Positions 1-7,753 of a DNA stretch of 64,000 nucleotides are shown piece by piece (the first letter of the stretch is position 1; each line of letters opens with the position of its first letter). This DNA is from Chitinophagales bacterium (GTDB lineage: Bacteria > Bacteroidota > Bacteroidia > Chitinophagales > JADIYW01). The translations under genes and the position numbers were made by a program. Where the stretch lies: positions 31,886 through 95,885 of the forward strand of contig JAMLHH010000008.1 of the NCBI GenBank assembly GCA_023957215.1, written 5' to 3'. The notes under the pieces were generated by a model that was not told where the DNA came from, did no database searches, and was given only the letters and a program-made list of their open reading frames with translations.

Positions 1-761
1 AATGGGAGTATGCCGCATTGGCATTACAAGGCACACAACCTATACCTGGTGAAGAGGTAGTAGGCACAAGAAGAATTTACCCTTGGAATGGTCAAACTGT
101 CAGATATCAAAAACACAATAGAAACCAAGGTATGATATTGGCTAACTTTATGAGAGGTCGTGGAGACTATATGGGAGTTGCAGGGGCATTAAACGATAAA
201 GCAGAAATTACCAGCAATATCTACTCTAATATGCCAAATGACTTTGGATTGTTCAATATGGCAGGTAATGTTTCCGAATGGGTAGAAGATGTTTATAGAC
301 CTTTGACGTATGCGGATGCAAGCGATTTGAATACTTTTAGAGGAAACGTTTTTACCAAAACGGAAACGGATGAGTCTAATACTCCTGAGTTGGATGAAAC
401 CACAGGTAGAGTGAAAATGATATTACAACCCGAGTCTGAGTTGGAAAATAGAAGAAATTATAGAGTAGCTGATGCGGTCAACTATAAAGATGGCGACGAG
501 AGATCAGGAGTGGTTTATGATGAAGCTTACACGCTTATTAGTGATAAAGCAAGAGTCTATAAAGGTGGTTCTTGGGCTGACAGAGCATATTGGTTGTCTC
601 CGGGTTCTAGGAGATATTTAAATCAAGATCAATCTTCTTCTACAATTGGTTTTCGTTGTGCAATGATTAGATTAGGCTCCGCAGATGGAACAAAAGACGG
701 AGGTAATAACTTTACTGAAGGTAAAAAAGCACAAATTAAAAACGAAAAGAAAAGGAAGTAA
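1..761 (+). CDS. gldJ: GldJ, gliding motility/T9SS lipoprotein (C-terminal part, cut by window start)
   Basis: The open frame enters from the left edge (first full codon at base 3, reading WEYAALALQG), so the start and lipoprotein signal are missing. It is a formylglycine-generating-enzyme-like (SUMF1) fold. The WEYAA entry, FNMAGNVSEWVEDVYRP and the C-terminal GGSWADRAYW...TIGFRCA block are hallmarks of the GldJ/GldK lipoproteins. In this family the fold is structural, not enzymatic: GldJ stabilises the gliding motor and T9SS. The basic Lys-rich tail (about residues 230-250 of the visible part) is also typical of GldJ. A clear terminator follows at 784. GldK is the alternative name; the tail and length favour GldJ. 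Confidence 0.88.
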   Translation, partial: WEYAALALQGTQPIPGEEVVGTRRIYPWNGQTVRYQKHNRNQGMILANFMRGRGDYMGVAGALNDKAEITSNIYSNMPNDFGLFNMAGNVSEWVEDVYRPLTYADASDLNTFRGNVFTKTETDESNTPELDETTGRVKMILQPESELENRRNYRVADAVNYKDGDERSGVVYDEAYTLISDKARVYKGGSWADRAYWLSPGSRRYLNQDQSSSTIGFRCAMIRLGSADGTKDGGNNFTEGKKAQIKNEKKRK

Positions 762-783
762 AATTTGATTTATAATAGTAAAG

Positions 784-810
784 AGCTGTCTTTTCAGACA
801 GCTTTTTTTA
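784..810 (+). terminator. Rho-independent terminator after gldJ
   Basis: A perfect 8-bp stem, AGCTGTCT / AGACAGCT, has a 4-nt loop (792-795) and runs directly into seven or more T residues. It sits 23 nt after the gldJ stop. The marC-like gene converges from the right, and the A-run on the left side could make it work in both directions. Confidence 0.85.
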
Positions 811-826
811 TGCCTTTAAATTTATT

Positions 827-1417
827 TTATTCGAATAGAATATTGACGTTGCTTGAAAACAACTTGATAGCTATTGATAACAAGATAATGCCAAATACTG
901 TCCTCAAAATGACTATACTCCCTTCCCCAAGAAACTTTTCTATCTTAGGAATAAAATACAAAACAGTATAGATAAAAACAATATTGATAAGCAAAGCGAT
1001 AATCAGATTGATCATTTGGTATTCTGCTCTCAATGATAATAAGGTAGTCAAAGTTCCGGCTCCGGCAATTAGTGGAAAAGCCACAGGTACGATGGTCGAA
1101 GCTTTAGCCTGACCCTTAGAGTTAAAAATATTTCTATTTAAAACCATCTCCAAACCTATCATAAAAATTACTATGGAGCCTGCAATAGAAAATGAAGCGA
1201 CATCTATCCCAATCATCAATAAAATTTGGTTTCCAAGGAATAGGAATGAAAACATGATTAATGCCGAGACGATAGTCGCTTGTTTGGGGTCTATATGACC
1301 TGATTTTGATTTAATATCCAAAATGACAGGAATAGACCCTATAACATCAATGACTGCAAAAAGTACTAAAGTGGCAGTCAAAATTTCATTAAATGAAAAT
1401 GCTTGAAGAAAGTTCAT
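827..1417 (-). CDS. MarC-family integral membrane protein
   Basis: About 196 aa with six hydrophobic segments. The opening ILTATLVLFAVIDVIGSIPV and the later SFSIAGSIVIFMIGLEM match the MarC family (PF01914), inner-membrane proteins of uncertain function; the old link to multiple antibiotic resistance is not supported in general. I chose the ATG at 1417 (MNFLQAF...), because the first membrane segment follows at once. An upstream in-frame start would add a 14-residue polar stretch that is not family-like. A TACATTTG -7 box lies about 40 nt upstream (1457-1464). The gene converges with gldJ. Confidence 0.85.
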   Translation of the reverse strand: MNFLQAFSFNEILTATLVLFAVIDVIGSIPVILDIKSKSGHIDPKQATIVSALIMFSFLFLGNQILLMIGIDVASFSIAGSIVIFMIGLEMVLNRNIFNSKGQAKASTIVPVAFPLIAGAGTLTTLLSLRAEYQMINLIIALLINIVFIYTVLYFIPKIEKFLGEGSIVILRTVFGIILLSIAIKLFSSNVNILFE

Positions 1418-1456
1418 ATCTATTTTTTGTTTATAAAAACTTATACAATTAACACC

Positions 1457-1464
1457 CAAATGTA
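1457..1464 (-). promoter_or_regulatory. Bacteroidota -7 box (TACATTTG) for the marC-like gene
   Basis: On the minus strand the sequence reads TACATTTG, matching the TAnnTTTG -7 element of the primary sigma factor in Bacteroidota. It lies 39 nt before the chosen ATG. No clear -33 element is seen. Confidence 0.5.
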
Positions 1465-1528
1465 TGGAAAGTTAATTTTAATATTAAACTAAATAAGTAT
1501 AAGTAATGAATAATTTTAAAACAAATAA

Positions 1529-1536
1529 TATCTTTG
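1529..1536 (+). promoter_or_regulatory. Bacteroidota -7 box (TATCTTTG) for the OmpA-like gene
   Basis: TATCTTTG matches TAnnTTTG and lies 39 nt before the ATG at 1576. The leader between them is A/T-rich, as is usual for strongly expressed outer-membrane proteins in this phylum. Confidence 0.55.
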
Positions 1537-1575
1537 CGGTGTTAACTAACGAGTATTTATTTTTTTAATTTATAT

Positions 1576-2973
1576 ATGATGAAGAAGGTTATTTTTAGTT
1601 TGTTTTGCATTTCGATACTATATAGTATCCATGCACAAGAAAAAGTAAAGGGAGATTTCCCGAAATGGAATTTAGGATTCAATGTTTCAGCTTTAGATTT
1701 TTATACACCTAAGCTACATACATTTTCTTCTTTCAAAAAGCAGATGGCAATAGGACCGGACGTATCTCTTATTCGTAATTTTCCAAAGGTGGGCTTGGGC
1801 GTTTCTGCTAATATCTTATCTCCAAGTATTATAGAAGGTGACTTGACTTCGGATTTAAACAGATATCTTTTGATGTTTGGTCCCGGCATCACTTACAATT
1901 TTGCAAATGAATACTTGATACCGGCAAAATCACCGGTAGCACCTTATTTATTTGCTAATGCTTTGGCTTCAGTGGCTCAAGTACCGGCAGGTAAAAATAA
2001 AACGAAAATGGGTTTGGGCATTCCTGTAGGTTTAGGTATCAATTGGAGATTATCTGATGGAGTAGCTTTGAATACGAAAGGTGGTTATATGTTTGGATTG
2101 ACTGATTATTTTGATGATAATATCTATTGGAGTGCAGGATTTACATTCAGATTAGATAAAAAAGCTGAACAACCCGCACTGGTAGTTTATCAACCGGTAG
2201 ATACAGACGGCGACGGTATTCCTGATGAATTAGACGAATGTCCTGATGTTGCGGGTTTGGCAGAATTTAACGGTTGTCCTGATACAGATGGTGACGGTAT
2301 TCCTGACAAGTTGGATGAATGTCCTGATGTAGCAGGTTTGACTGCATTCAACGGTTGCCCTGATACAGATGGTGACGGTATTCCTGACAAATTGGATGAA
2401 TGTCCTGATGTAGCAGGTTTGGCAGCATTCAATGGTTGTCCTGATACAGATGGCGATGGAGTTCCTGACAAATTGGATGAATGTCCTGATGTTGCAGGTT
2501 TAGTCGCCTTGAAAGGTTGCCCTGATGCTGACGGTGACGGCATTCCGGATCATTTAGACAAATGTCCTACTGAAGCAGGTCCGGCTTCTAACGAAGGATG
2601 TCCTGAAATCAAAGAAGAAGTAAAAGTAAGATTGCAAGAAATAGCAGGTTCAGTGAAATTTGCAGTAGGTAAATCAGACTTGCAAAAATCTTCATACAAA
2701 TTATTGGACGAAGTGGTAGAAGTATTGAACAACTATCCGGCATACAAAGTAAGTGTAGAAGGTTATACTGACAACTCCGGTTCTGAGGAATTGAATCAAA
2801 AACTTTCTACTGAAAGAGCAAAAGTTTGTGCTGACTACTTGATTTCAAAAGGTATCAGTGCTGACAGAGTAACATCAGTAGGATTTGGACCAAGCAATCC
2901 GATTGCTGACAACTCTACAGCAGCAGGTAAAGCTAAGAACAGAAGAACAGAATTTAATCTTTCACTAAAATAG
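1576..2973 (+). CDS. OmpA-family outer-membrane protein with thrombospondin type 3 repeats
   Basis: 465 aa. Residues 1-20 form a signal peptide (MMKKVIFSLFCISILYSIHA|Q). Residues ~25-200 are an Ala/Gly/aromatic-rich region consistent with an eight-strand beta-barrel. Residues 209-343 are five 27-aa calcium-binding repeats of the DTDGDGIPDxLDECP type. Residues ~345-465 are an OmpA C-terminal peptidoglycan-binding domain, with GYTDNSGSEELNQKLS and the terminal NRRTEF motif. It probably ties the outer membrane to peptidoglycan; the acidic repeats would act as a Ca-stiffened linker. A strong terminator follows. ATG-ATG at 1576/1579 leaves the first residue uncertain by one codon. Confidence 0.92.
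   Translation: MMKKVIFSLFCISILYSIHAQEKVKGDFPKWNLGFNVSALDFYTPKLHTFSSFKKQMAIGPDVSLIRNFPKVGLGVSANILSPSIIEGDLTSDLNRYLLMFGPGITYNFANEYLIPAKSPVAPYLFANALASVAQVPAGKNKTKMGLGIPVGLGINWRLSDGVALNTKGGYMFGLTDYFDDNIYWSAGFTFRLDKKAEQPALVVYQPVDTDGDGIPDELDECPDVAGLAEFNGCPDTDGDGIPDKLDECPDVAGLTAFNGCPDTDGDGIPDKLDECPDVAGLAAFNGCPDTDGDGVPDKLDECPDVAGLVALKGCPDADGDGIPDHLDKCPTEAGPASNEGCPEIKEEVKVRLQEIAGSVKFAVGKSDLQKSSYKLLDEVVEVLNNYPAYKVSVEGYTDNSGSEELNQKLSTERAKVCADYLISKGISADRVTSVGFGPSNPIADNSTAAGKAKNRRTEFNLSLK
2200..2604 (+). repeat. Five tandem 81-bp repeats encoding TSP3 calcium-binding units
   Basis: Each 81-bp (27-aa) unit encodes D(T/A)DGDG(I/V)PDxLD(E/K)CP...GCP. The three central units are nearly identical at DNA level; the fifth has diverged most. 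The nearly identical DNA makes unit number likely to vary between strains by recombination. Confidence 0.9.
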
Positions 2974-2991
2974 GAAGATATAAATCATAGT

Positions 2992-3021
2992 AAAAAGGTG
3001 GCAAATTGCCACCTTTTTTTT
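2992..3021 (+). terminator. Rho-independent terminator after the OmpA-like gene
   Basis: The stem AAAAGGTGGCAA / TTGCCACCTTTT has almost no loop (the centre is effectively palindromic), followed by a T-run. It starts about 19 nt after the stop codon. Confidence 0.85.
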
Positions 3022-3032
3022 ATGTTTAGACA

Positions 3033-3740
3033 ATGAAATGGTATCCTTTCTGGAAGGTATGGTATTTTGAAAGAAAACAAAGATTTGCTATTGCATTTAT
3101 AGTACTATTTTGTTTGCTTTTATTATTTATCAAAGCCCCAGTTTTGAATTATTTCAGTAAAAAGACGGCAGAGAAATATATAGCTGTTAGTAATCAAAAA
3201 TGGATAGAACTGAAATCGCAAATTGATAGTGCCAAGGCGATTGCTAAAACCGAAGAGATCAAAAATAAAAAGCCGAATACATATTCAAATAGGAAAGAGA
3301 AAGAATATAACCAGCCTCTCAGATTTTCTAAAGATGAGAATTTGATTCTTGATATTAATACTTCAAATGTAAATGACTTTAAAAAACTCAAGGGAATTGG
3401 AGATGTACTTTCAAGTCGGATAATCAGTTATCGGGACAAACTGGGTGGTTTTTATTCAGTGAATCAAATCTCTGAGGTATATGGAGTTTCAGATAGTCTT
3501 TTTTTAGCCTTGAAAAAACAATTCAATTTAAAATCTAAGAAGCTGAAACATCTAAATATCAATCAAGCAGAATTTGAAGAATTGAGTACCCATCCTTATA
3601 TTTCAATAACCTTGGCCAAACAGATTATTGGATATAGAAATAAGGTGAAAGCATTTGAATCAGTCGAAGAAATAAAAAAAATGTATGCTATGACAGATAC
3701 TATTTATAATAAATTACTTCCTTATCTGACTATTGATTAA
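3033..3740 (+). CDS. ComEA-like helix-hairpin-helix protein with N-terminal membrane anchor
   Basis: 235 aa. One membrane segment (~residues 17-33, FAIAFIVLFCLLLLFIK) is followed by a charged linker and two helix-hairpin-helix repeats. The first is INTSNVNDFKKLKGIGDVLSSRIISYR (~109-135) and the second LNINQAEFEELSTHPYISITLAKQIIGYR (~176-204). The order anchor, linker, HhH is that of ComEA-type DNA receptors, which hold DNA in the periplasm during uptake. No other competence gene is nearby, so a role in transformation is only inferred. It begins directly after the OmpA terminator and probably has its own promoter, which I could not place. Confidence 0.75.
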   Translation: MKWYPFWKVWYFERKQRFAIAFIVLFCLLLLFIKAPVLNYFSKKTAEKYIAVSNQKWIELKSQIDSAKAIAKTEEIKNKKPNTYSNRKEKEYNQPLRFSKDENLILDINTSNVNDFKKLKGIGDVLSSRIISYRDKLGGFYSVNQISEVYGVSDSLFLALKKQFNLKSKKLKHLNINQAEFEELSTHPYISITLAKQIIGYRNKVKAFESVEEIKKMYAMTDTIYNKLLPYLTID

Positions 3741-3763
3741 ATTAGCACGAAATAAATTCATAA

Positions 3764-4903
3764 ATGGAGTTTGGATATACAGAAAGTCAACAACTAATAG
3801 CAGAAACCGTTAGAGATTTTGCAGAGAAACACATACGTCCTCATGTAATGGAATGGGATGAAAAACAATATTTCCCCATAGAGACCATGAAAGAACTTGG
3901 GAAGTTGGGATTATTAGGAATTGTGATTCCTGAAGCGTACGGTGGTGCGGGGTTAGGCTATTTTGAGTATATCACTGCCCTGATAGAAATAGGTCGGGTG
4001 GACAGTGCACTTGCTTTATCAGTTGCGGCACATAACTCACTTTGTACCAATCATATCTACAAATTTGGGAATGAGGAACAAAGGCAAAAATGGGTTACAA
4101 AACTTGCAACCGGCGAGTGGATAGGCTCTTGGGGACTAACAGAACCCGGTACAGGATCTGATGCCGGTAGAATGCAATGTGTAGCCAAGCAAGATGGAGA
4201 TGATTGGGTCATCAATGGTACTAAAAACTTTATCACACACGGTAGATCAAGTAATGTTACAGTAGTTATAGCACGAACCGGAGAACCGTTGGATAGTCAT
4301 GGAATGACGGCTTTTGTAGTAGAAAGAGGAACTCCAGGATTTTCAGGTGGCAAAAAAGAAAATAAATTGGGAATGCGCTGTTCTGAAACCGCTGAATTGA
4401 TCTTTGACAATTGTAGAATACCCAAAGAAAATGTTTTAGGTGAAGTAGGTGAAGGATTTATTCAGGCGATGAAAATTTTGGATGGCGGTAGAATTTCTAT
4501 TGCGGCATTGAGCTTGAGCATTGGCCAAGGTGCAATGGATGCTTCTCTGAAATATGCCAAAGAACGAGAACAGTTTGGTAAGCCCATTTCAAGTTTCCAA
4601 GCTATTTCATTTAAGTTGGCTGAAATGGCAGCAGAACTCGAAGCTGCAAAATTATTGACTTTTCAAGCTGCGGACAAATACATGAGAGAAGGCATCTGTA
4701 CAAAAGAATCCGCTTTTGCCAAATATTATGCATCTGAAATGTGTGTACGTGTTGCAACAGAGGCGGTACAAATTCATGGTGGCTACGGTTATATCAAAGA
4801 TTTTCCCGTAGAGAAGTTCTATAGGGACTCCAAACTTTGTACAATAGGTGAGGGAACATCCGAAGTTCAAAAATTAGTGATTGCCAGACAGATTTTAAAA
4901 TAA
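3764..4903 (+). CDS. Acyl-CoA dehydrogenase
   Basis: 379 aa, full length for the short/medium-chain family. It oxidises acyl-CoA to trans-2-enoyl-CoA with FAD, passing electrons to ETF. The N-terminal helical domain starts FGYTESQQLIAETVRDFAE. The FAD-site signature GLTEPGTGSDAG is at ~residue 124 and the C-terminal helical domain carries QIHGGYGYIKDFPVEKFYRD. The catalytic base is probably Glu363 in IGEGTSEVQ. The gene is 23 nt downstream of the HhH gene and only 1 bp from a convergent gene. Chain-length preference (butyryl versus branched-chain) cannot be read from sequence alone. Confidence 0.93.
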   Translation: MEFGYTESQQLIAETVRDFAEKHIRPHVMEWDEKQYFPIETMKELGKLGLLGIVIPEAYGGAGLGYFEYITALIEIGRVDSALALSVAAHNSLCTNHIYKFGNEEQRQKWVTKLATGEWIGSWGLTEPGTGSDAGRMQCVAKQDGDDWVINGTKNFITHGRSSNVTVVIARTGEPLDSHGMTAFVVERGTPGFSGGKKENKLGMRCSETAELIFDNCRIPKENVLGEVGEGFIQAMKILDGGRISIAALSLSIGQGAMDASLKYAKEREQFGKPISSFQAISFKLAEMAAELEAAKLLTFQAADKYMREGICTKESAFAKYYASEMCVRVATEAVQIHGGYGYIKDFPVEKFYRDSKLCTIGEGTSEVQKLVIARQILK

Positions 4904-4904
4904 A

Positions 4905-5570
4905 TCAGTACGTTTGTAAGTTTCCTGACGGAAAAGTGTGAAAGCCGGGGTGGTTTTCTTTGGAAATTTCTACCATAGCTTTAGCTACTTGTTTGCCGGT
5001 AATACCTGCTACATTTTTAAGAGGTCCTACCCAAAGCTTTTTAGTGAGAGAAAAGAATTTTTGGCTGACTTCTTCACCCAGGCGGGCTTCTTCGCGTTCC
5101 CCCAAAAGTAAAGAAGGTTGGAGGATATTAAGTTGTCGCAATTGTAGGTCTTTAAGTGCCTCCGCAATTTCATATTTCACTTGATTATAGAAAATTCTCG
5201 AAGGTTTATTCGTACCTAAAGCGGTAATCACACTCAGGTTTTGACAACCTATATTTTTGACAGCTTTTGCAAAATTAAGTACATATTGGTAATCCACCTT
5301 TCTAAACGCTTCTTGACTACCAGCTTTTTTGATGGTAGTTCCGAGACAGCAAAAAGCGTGTGTGGGCAGAAGATTCTGAATACTTGAACTTATATCTTCA
5401 AAATCTATGATAATCTCTTGTATTTTTGGATGGCTGTAACCAATGCTTCTTCGATTTAGAATATAAACTTTATTGAAAAAATTGTCTTCCAAAAGTATTT
5501 TAATGACATGCCTGCCCACCAAACCTGTTCCACCTACAATGATTGCTTCATTCATATTATTATATGACAT
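4905..5570 (-). CDS. NAD(P)-binding Rossmann protein, HTATIP2/NmrA-like atypical SDR
   Basis: 221 aa. The N-terminus has the dinucleotide-binding motif IIVGGTGLVGRHV, followed by an acidic/basic second strand (ILNRRSIG). AFCCLGTTIKKAGSQEAFRKVDY and the YEIAEAL...LNILQPSLLLGER stretch match the HTATIP2/YbjT-like atypical short-chain dehydrogenases. The substrate is unknown. The first Met (5570) is used; an ATG five codons later is equally possible. It faces dnaK across a 177-bp divergent region and converges with the acyl-CoA dehydrogenase, ending one base away. Confidence 0.8.
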   Translation of the reverse strand: MSYNNMNEAIIVGGTGLVGRHVIKILLEDNFFNKVYILNRRSIGYSHPKIQEIIIDFEDISSSIQNLLPTHAFCCLGTTIKKAGSQEAFRKVDYQYVLNFAKAVKNIGCQNLSVITALGTNKPSRIFYNQVKYEIAEALKDLQLRQLNILQPSLLLGEREEARLGEEVSQKFFSLTKKLWVGPLKNVAGITGKQVAKAMVEISKENHPGFHTFPSGNLQTY

Positions 5571-5617
5571 TTTTTTAATCGATTAGTTTAGATTTCGAAA
5601 TTTTCCAAAATAAAATA

Positions 5618-5690
5618 TGACATAACTTATGTCTTTTGAGATGAAAATATGTCTTTTTGACAAGTCATTCTGACATTTTGTTGTTTGTCA
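5618..5690. promoter_or_regulatory. Cluster of GACA/TGTC inverted repeats upstream of dnaK
   Basis: Three inverted repeats share the same half-site. GACATAA-C-TTATGTC is at 5619-5633 (perfect 7-bp arms, 1-bp centre), TGTC-ttttt-GACA at 5650-5662, and TGACA-n10-TGTCA at 5671-5690. They lie 58-130 bp before the dnaK ATG, in the gap shared with the divergent SDR gene. This is not the CIRCE element (TTAGCACTC). I infer an operator for an unidentified regulator, possibly of heat-shock control. Confidence 0.45.
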
Positions 5691-5747
5691 TACAATGGCA
5701 CTTCAATTGTACATAAGAGAAAGAAATTGAGAATATAAAATAATATT

Positions 5748-7652
5748 ATGGGAAAAATAATTGGAATAGACTTAGGAACCACTAACTCGTGTGTTTCTGT
5801 AATGGAAGGGAATGACGCAGTAGTTATTCCTACCGAAGAGGGAAGGAGAACCCTTCCTTCCGTTATTGGCTTTCTTGAAAATGGAGAAAGAAAAGTAGGC
5901 GACCCTGCAAAACGTCAAGCTATCACCAACCCTACAAACACGATACAATCAATAAAAAGGTTTATGGGTAAACACTTTTCTGAAGTAAATGGTGAGAGGG
6001 TCGCATTTAAAATAGAAAGAGGTGAGAATGACACTGTGAAAGTTCGCATTTATGATAGAACTTACACCCCACAAGAGATTTCTGCCATCATCTTACAAAA
6101 AGCCAAGAAAATGGCTGAGGATTACTTAGGACAAGAAGTGAAAGAAGCTGTAATTACTGTGCCTGCATACTTCAATGACTCTGAGCGTCAAGCAACCAAA
6201 GAAGCTGGCTTAATAGCAGGCTTAGATGTAAAACGTATCATCAACGAACCTACTGCGGCAGCTTTGGCTTACGGTTTGGATAAGAAAAATGATGATGAAA
6301 AAATTGTCGTATATGACTTGGGGGGTGGTACTTTCGATGTGTCTATCCTTGAGTTAGGAGATGGCGTATTTGAAGTAAAATCTACCAATGGTGATGTACA
6401 CTTAGGGGGTGATGACTTTGATGAAACAATTATCAATTGGTTAGCAGATGATTTCAAAAAAGAAGAAGGTATTGATTTGAGAAAAGACCCTATGGCTCAC
6501 CAAAGGTTGAAAGAGGCAGCAGAGAAAGCTAAAATCGAATTATCTTCAAGTTCTGAAACTGAAATCAACCTGCCTTATGTTACTGCTGTTAACGGTGTTC
6601 CAAAACACTTGGTGAAAAAATTGTCAAGAGCTAAATTTGAGCAATTGATTGATCACTTGGTACAGAGAACTTTGGAACCTTGTAGAATAGCAATGAAAGA
6701 TGCCGGATATACTAATTCCGATATAGATGAGGTTATTTTGGTAGGTGGTTCTACTCGTGTACCCGTGATACAGGAAGCTGTAGAAAAATTCTTTGGTAAA
6801 AAACCAAACAAAAGTGTAAATCCTGATGAAGTAGTAGCAGTAGGAGCTGCTATTCAAGGAGGTGTTTTGACCGGAGAGGTAAAAGATGTCTTATTATTAG
6901 ATGTCACTCCACTATCTCTCGGTATCGAAACTTATGGTGGTGTATTTACTAAATTGATAGAATCTAATACAACCATTCCGACCAAAAAATCAGAGGTGTT
7001 CTCAACGGCAGCAGACAATCAGCCATCCGTAGAAATCAATGTATTGCAAGGTGAGCGCCAAATGGCGAAAGACAACCGCTCTATCGGTAGATTCCACTTG
7101 TCAGATATTCCCCCTGCACCAAGAGGTGTGCCTCAAATAGAAGTAACTTTTGATATTGACTCTAACGGTATTTTGAGTGTCACTGCAAAGGATAAAGGAA
7201 CCGGAAAAGAGCAAAATATTAAGATTACTGCCAGTACAGGACTTTCTGAGCAAGAGATAGAGAAAATGAAAAAGGATGCAAGGGAAAATGAAGCTGCCGA
7301 TAAAGAAGTAAGAGAGAAAGTTGACAAACTCAATGCAGCCGATAATTTGGTCTTCCAATCTGAAAAACAATTGAAAGAATTTGGAGATAAGATTCCGGCT
7401 GACAAGAAATCTACCTTGGAAGCAGCAGTGAAAAAAGTAAAAGATTTACATGCTTCCCAAGATGTAGCAGGATTGGATGTTGCTATGGAAGAACTTAACA
7501 ATGCCTGGCAGTCAGTATCTCAAGACCTATATTCACAAGGTCAACCGGGTGCAGATGCTCATACAGGTACAGATGCCGGACAAGAAAGTGGCGGAAGTAC
7601 CGGCAATGACAGCAACGAACCACAAGATGTAGAGTACGAAGAGGTGAAATAA
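5748..7652 (+). CDS. dnaK: Chaperone DnaK (Hsp70)
   Basis: 634 aa, the usual length. The ATPase domain carries the phosphate-1 motif [32 protein letters not shown], the phosphate-2 motif [16 protein letters not shown] and the adenosine motif [14 protein letters not shown]. The substrate-binding domain follows ([18 protein letters not shown]). The disordered C-terminal tail ends [11 protein letters not shown], the normal acidic DnaK end. It folds proteins in the cytoplasm with DnaJ and GrpE, neither of which is encoded here. The gene is monocistronic, with its own terminator and a repeat-rich upstream region at 5618-5690. Confidence 0.98.
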   Translation: MGKIIGIDLGTTNSCVSVMEGNDAVVIPTEEGRRTLPSVIGFLENGERKVGDPAKRQAITNPTNTIQSIKRFMGKHFSEVNGERVAFKIERGENDTVKVRIYDRTYTPQEISAIILQKAKKMAEDYLGQEVKEAVITVPAYFNDSERQATKEAGLIAGLDVKRIINEPTAAALAYGLDKKNDDEKIVVYDLGGGTFDVSILELGDGVFEVKSTNGDVHLGGDDFDETIINWLADDFKKEEGIDLRKDPMAHQRLKEAAEKAKIELSSSSETEINLPYVTAVNGVPKHLVKKLSRAKFEQLIDHLVQRTLEPCRIAMKDAGYTNSDIDEVILVGGSTRVPVIQEAVEKFFGKKPNKSVNPDEVVAVGAAIQGGVLTGEVKDVLLLDVTPLSLGIETYGGVFTKLIESNTTIPTKKSEVFSTAADNQPSVEINVLQGERQMAKDNRSIGRFHLSDIPPAPRGVPQIEVTFDIDSNGILSVTAKDKGTGKEQNIKITASTGLSEQEIEKMKKDARENEAADKEVREKVDKLNAADNLVFQSEKQLKEFGDKIPADKKSTLEAAVKKVKDLHASQDVAGLDVAMEELNNAWQSVSQDLYSQGQPGADAHTGTDAGQESGGSTGNDSNEPQDVEYEEVK

Positions 7653-7677
7653 ACAACAGTTTCTTTTCATAAAACAT

Positions 7678-7711
7678 GAGAGGCTATCTAAAAAGGTAGT
7701 CTCTTTTTTTA
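7678..7711 (+). terminator. Rho-independent terminator after dnaK
   Basis: The stem AGAGGCTATCT / AGGTAGTCTCT (two G-T wobbles) has a short A-rich loop and is followed by a T-run from 7704. It starts about 25 nt after the stop codon. Confidence 0.8.
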
Positions 7712-7753
7712 TTTTTGATATTATTAGTTTTACTTTAGAAGATTTCAATCTCT

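Noticed and set aside
765..971. Short plus-strand frame after gldJ
   Set aside because: It runs through the gldJ terminator and into the antisense of the marC-like gene; no protein features.
2190..2543. Minus-strand Ser/Pro-rich repeat protein opposite the OmpA-like gene
   Set aside because: It is the antisense reading of the 81-bp TSP3 repeats; its regular PSPSVSGQPLNA pattern comes only from the repeat.
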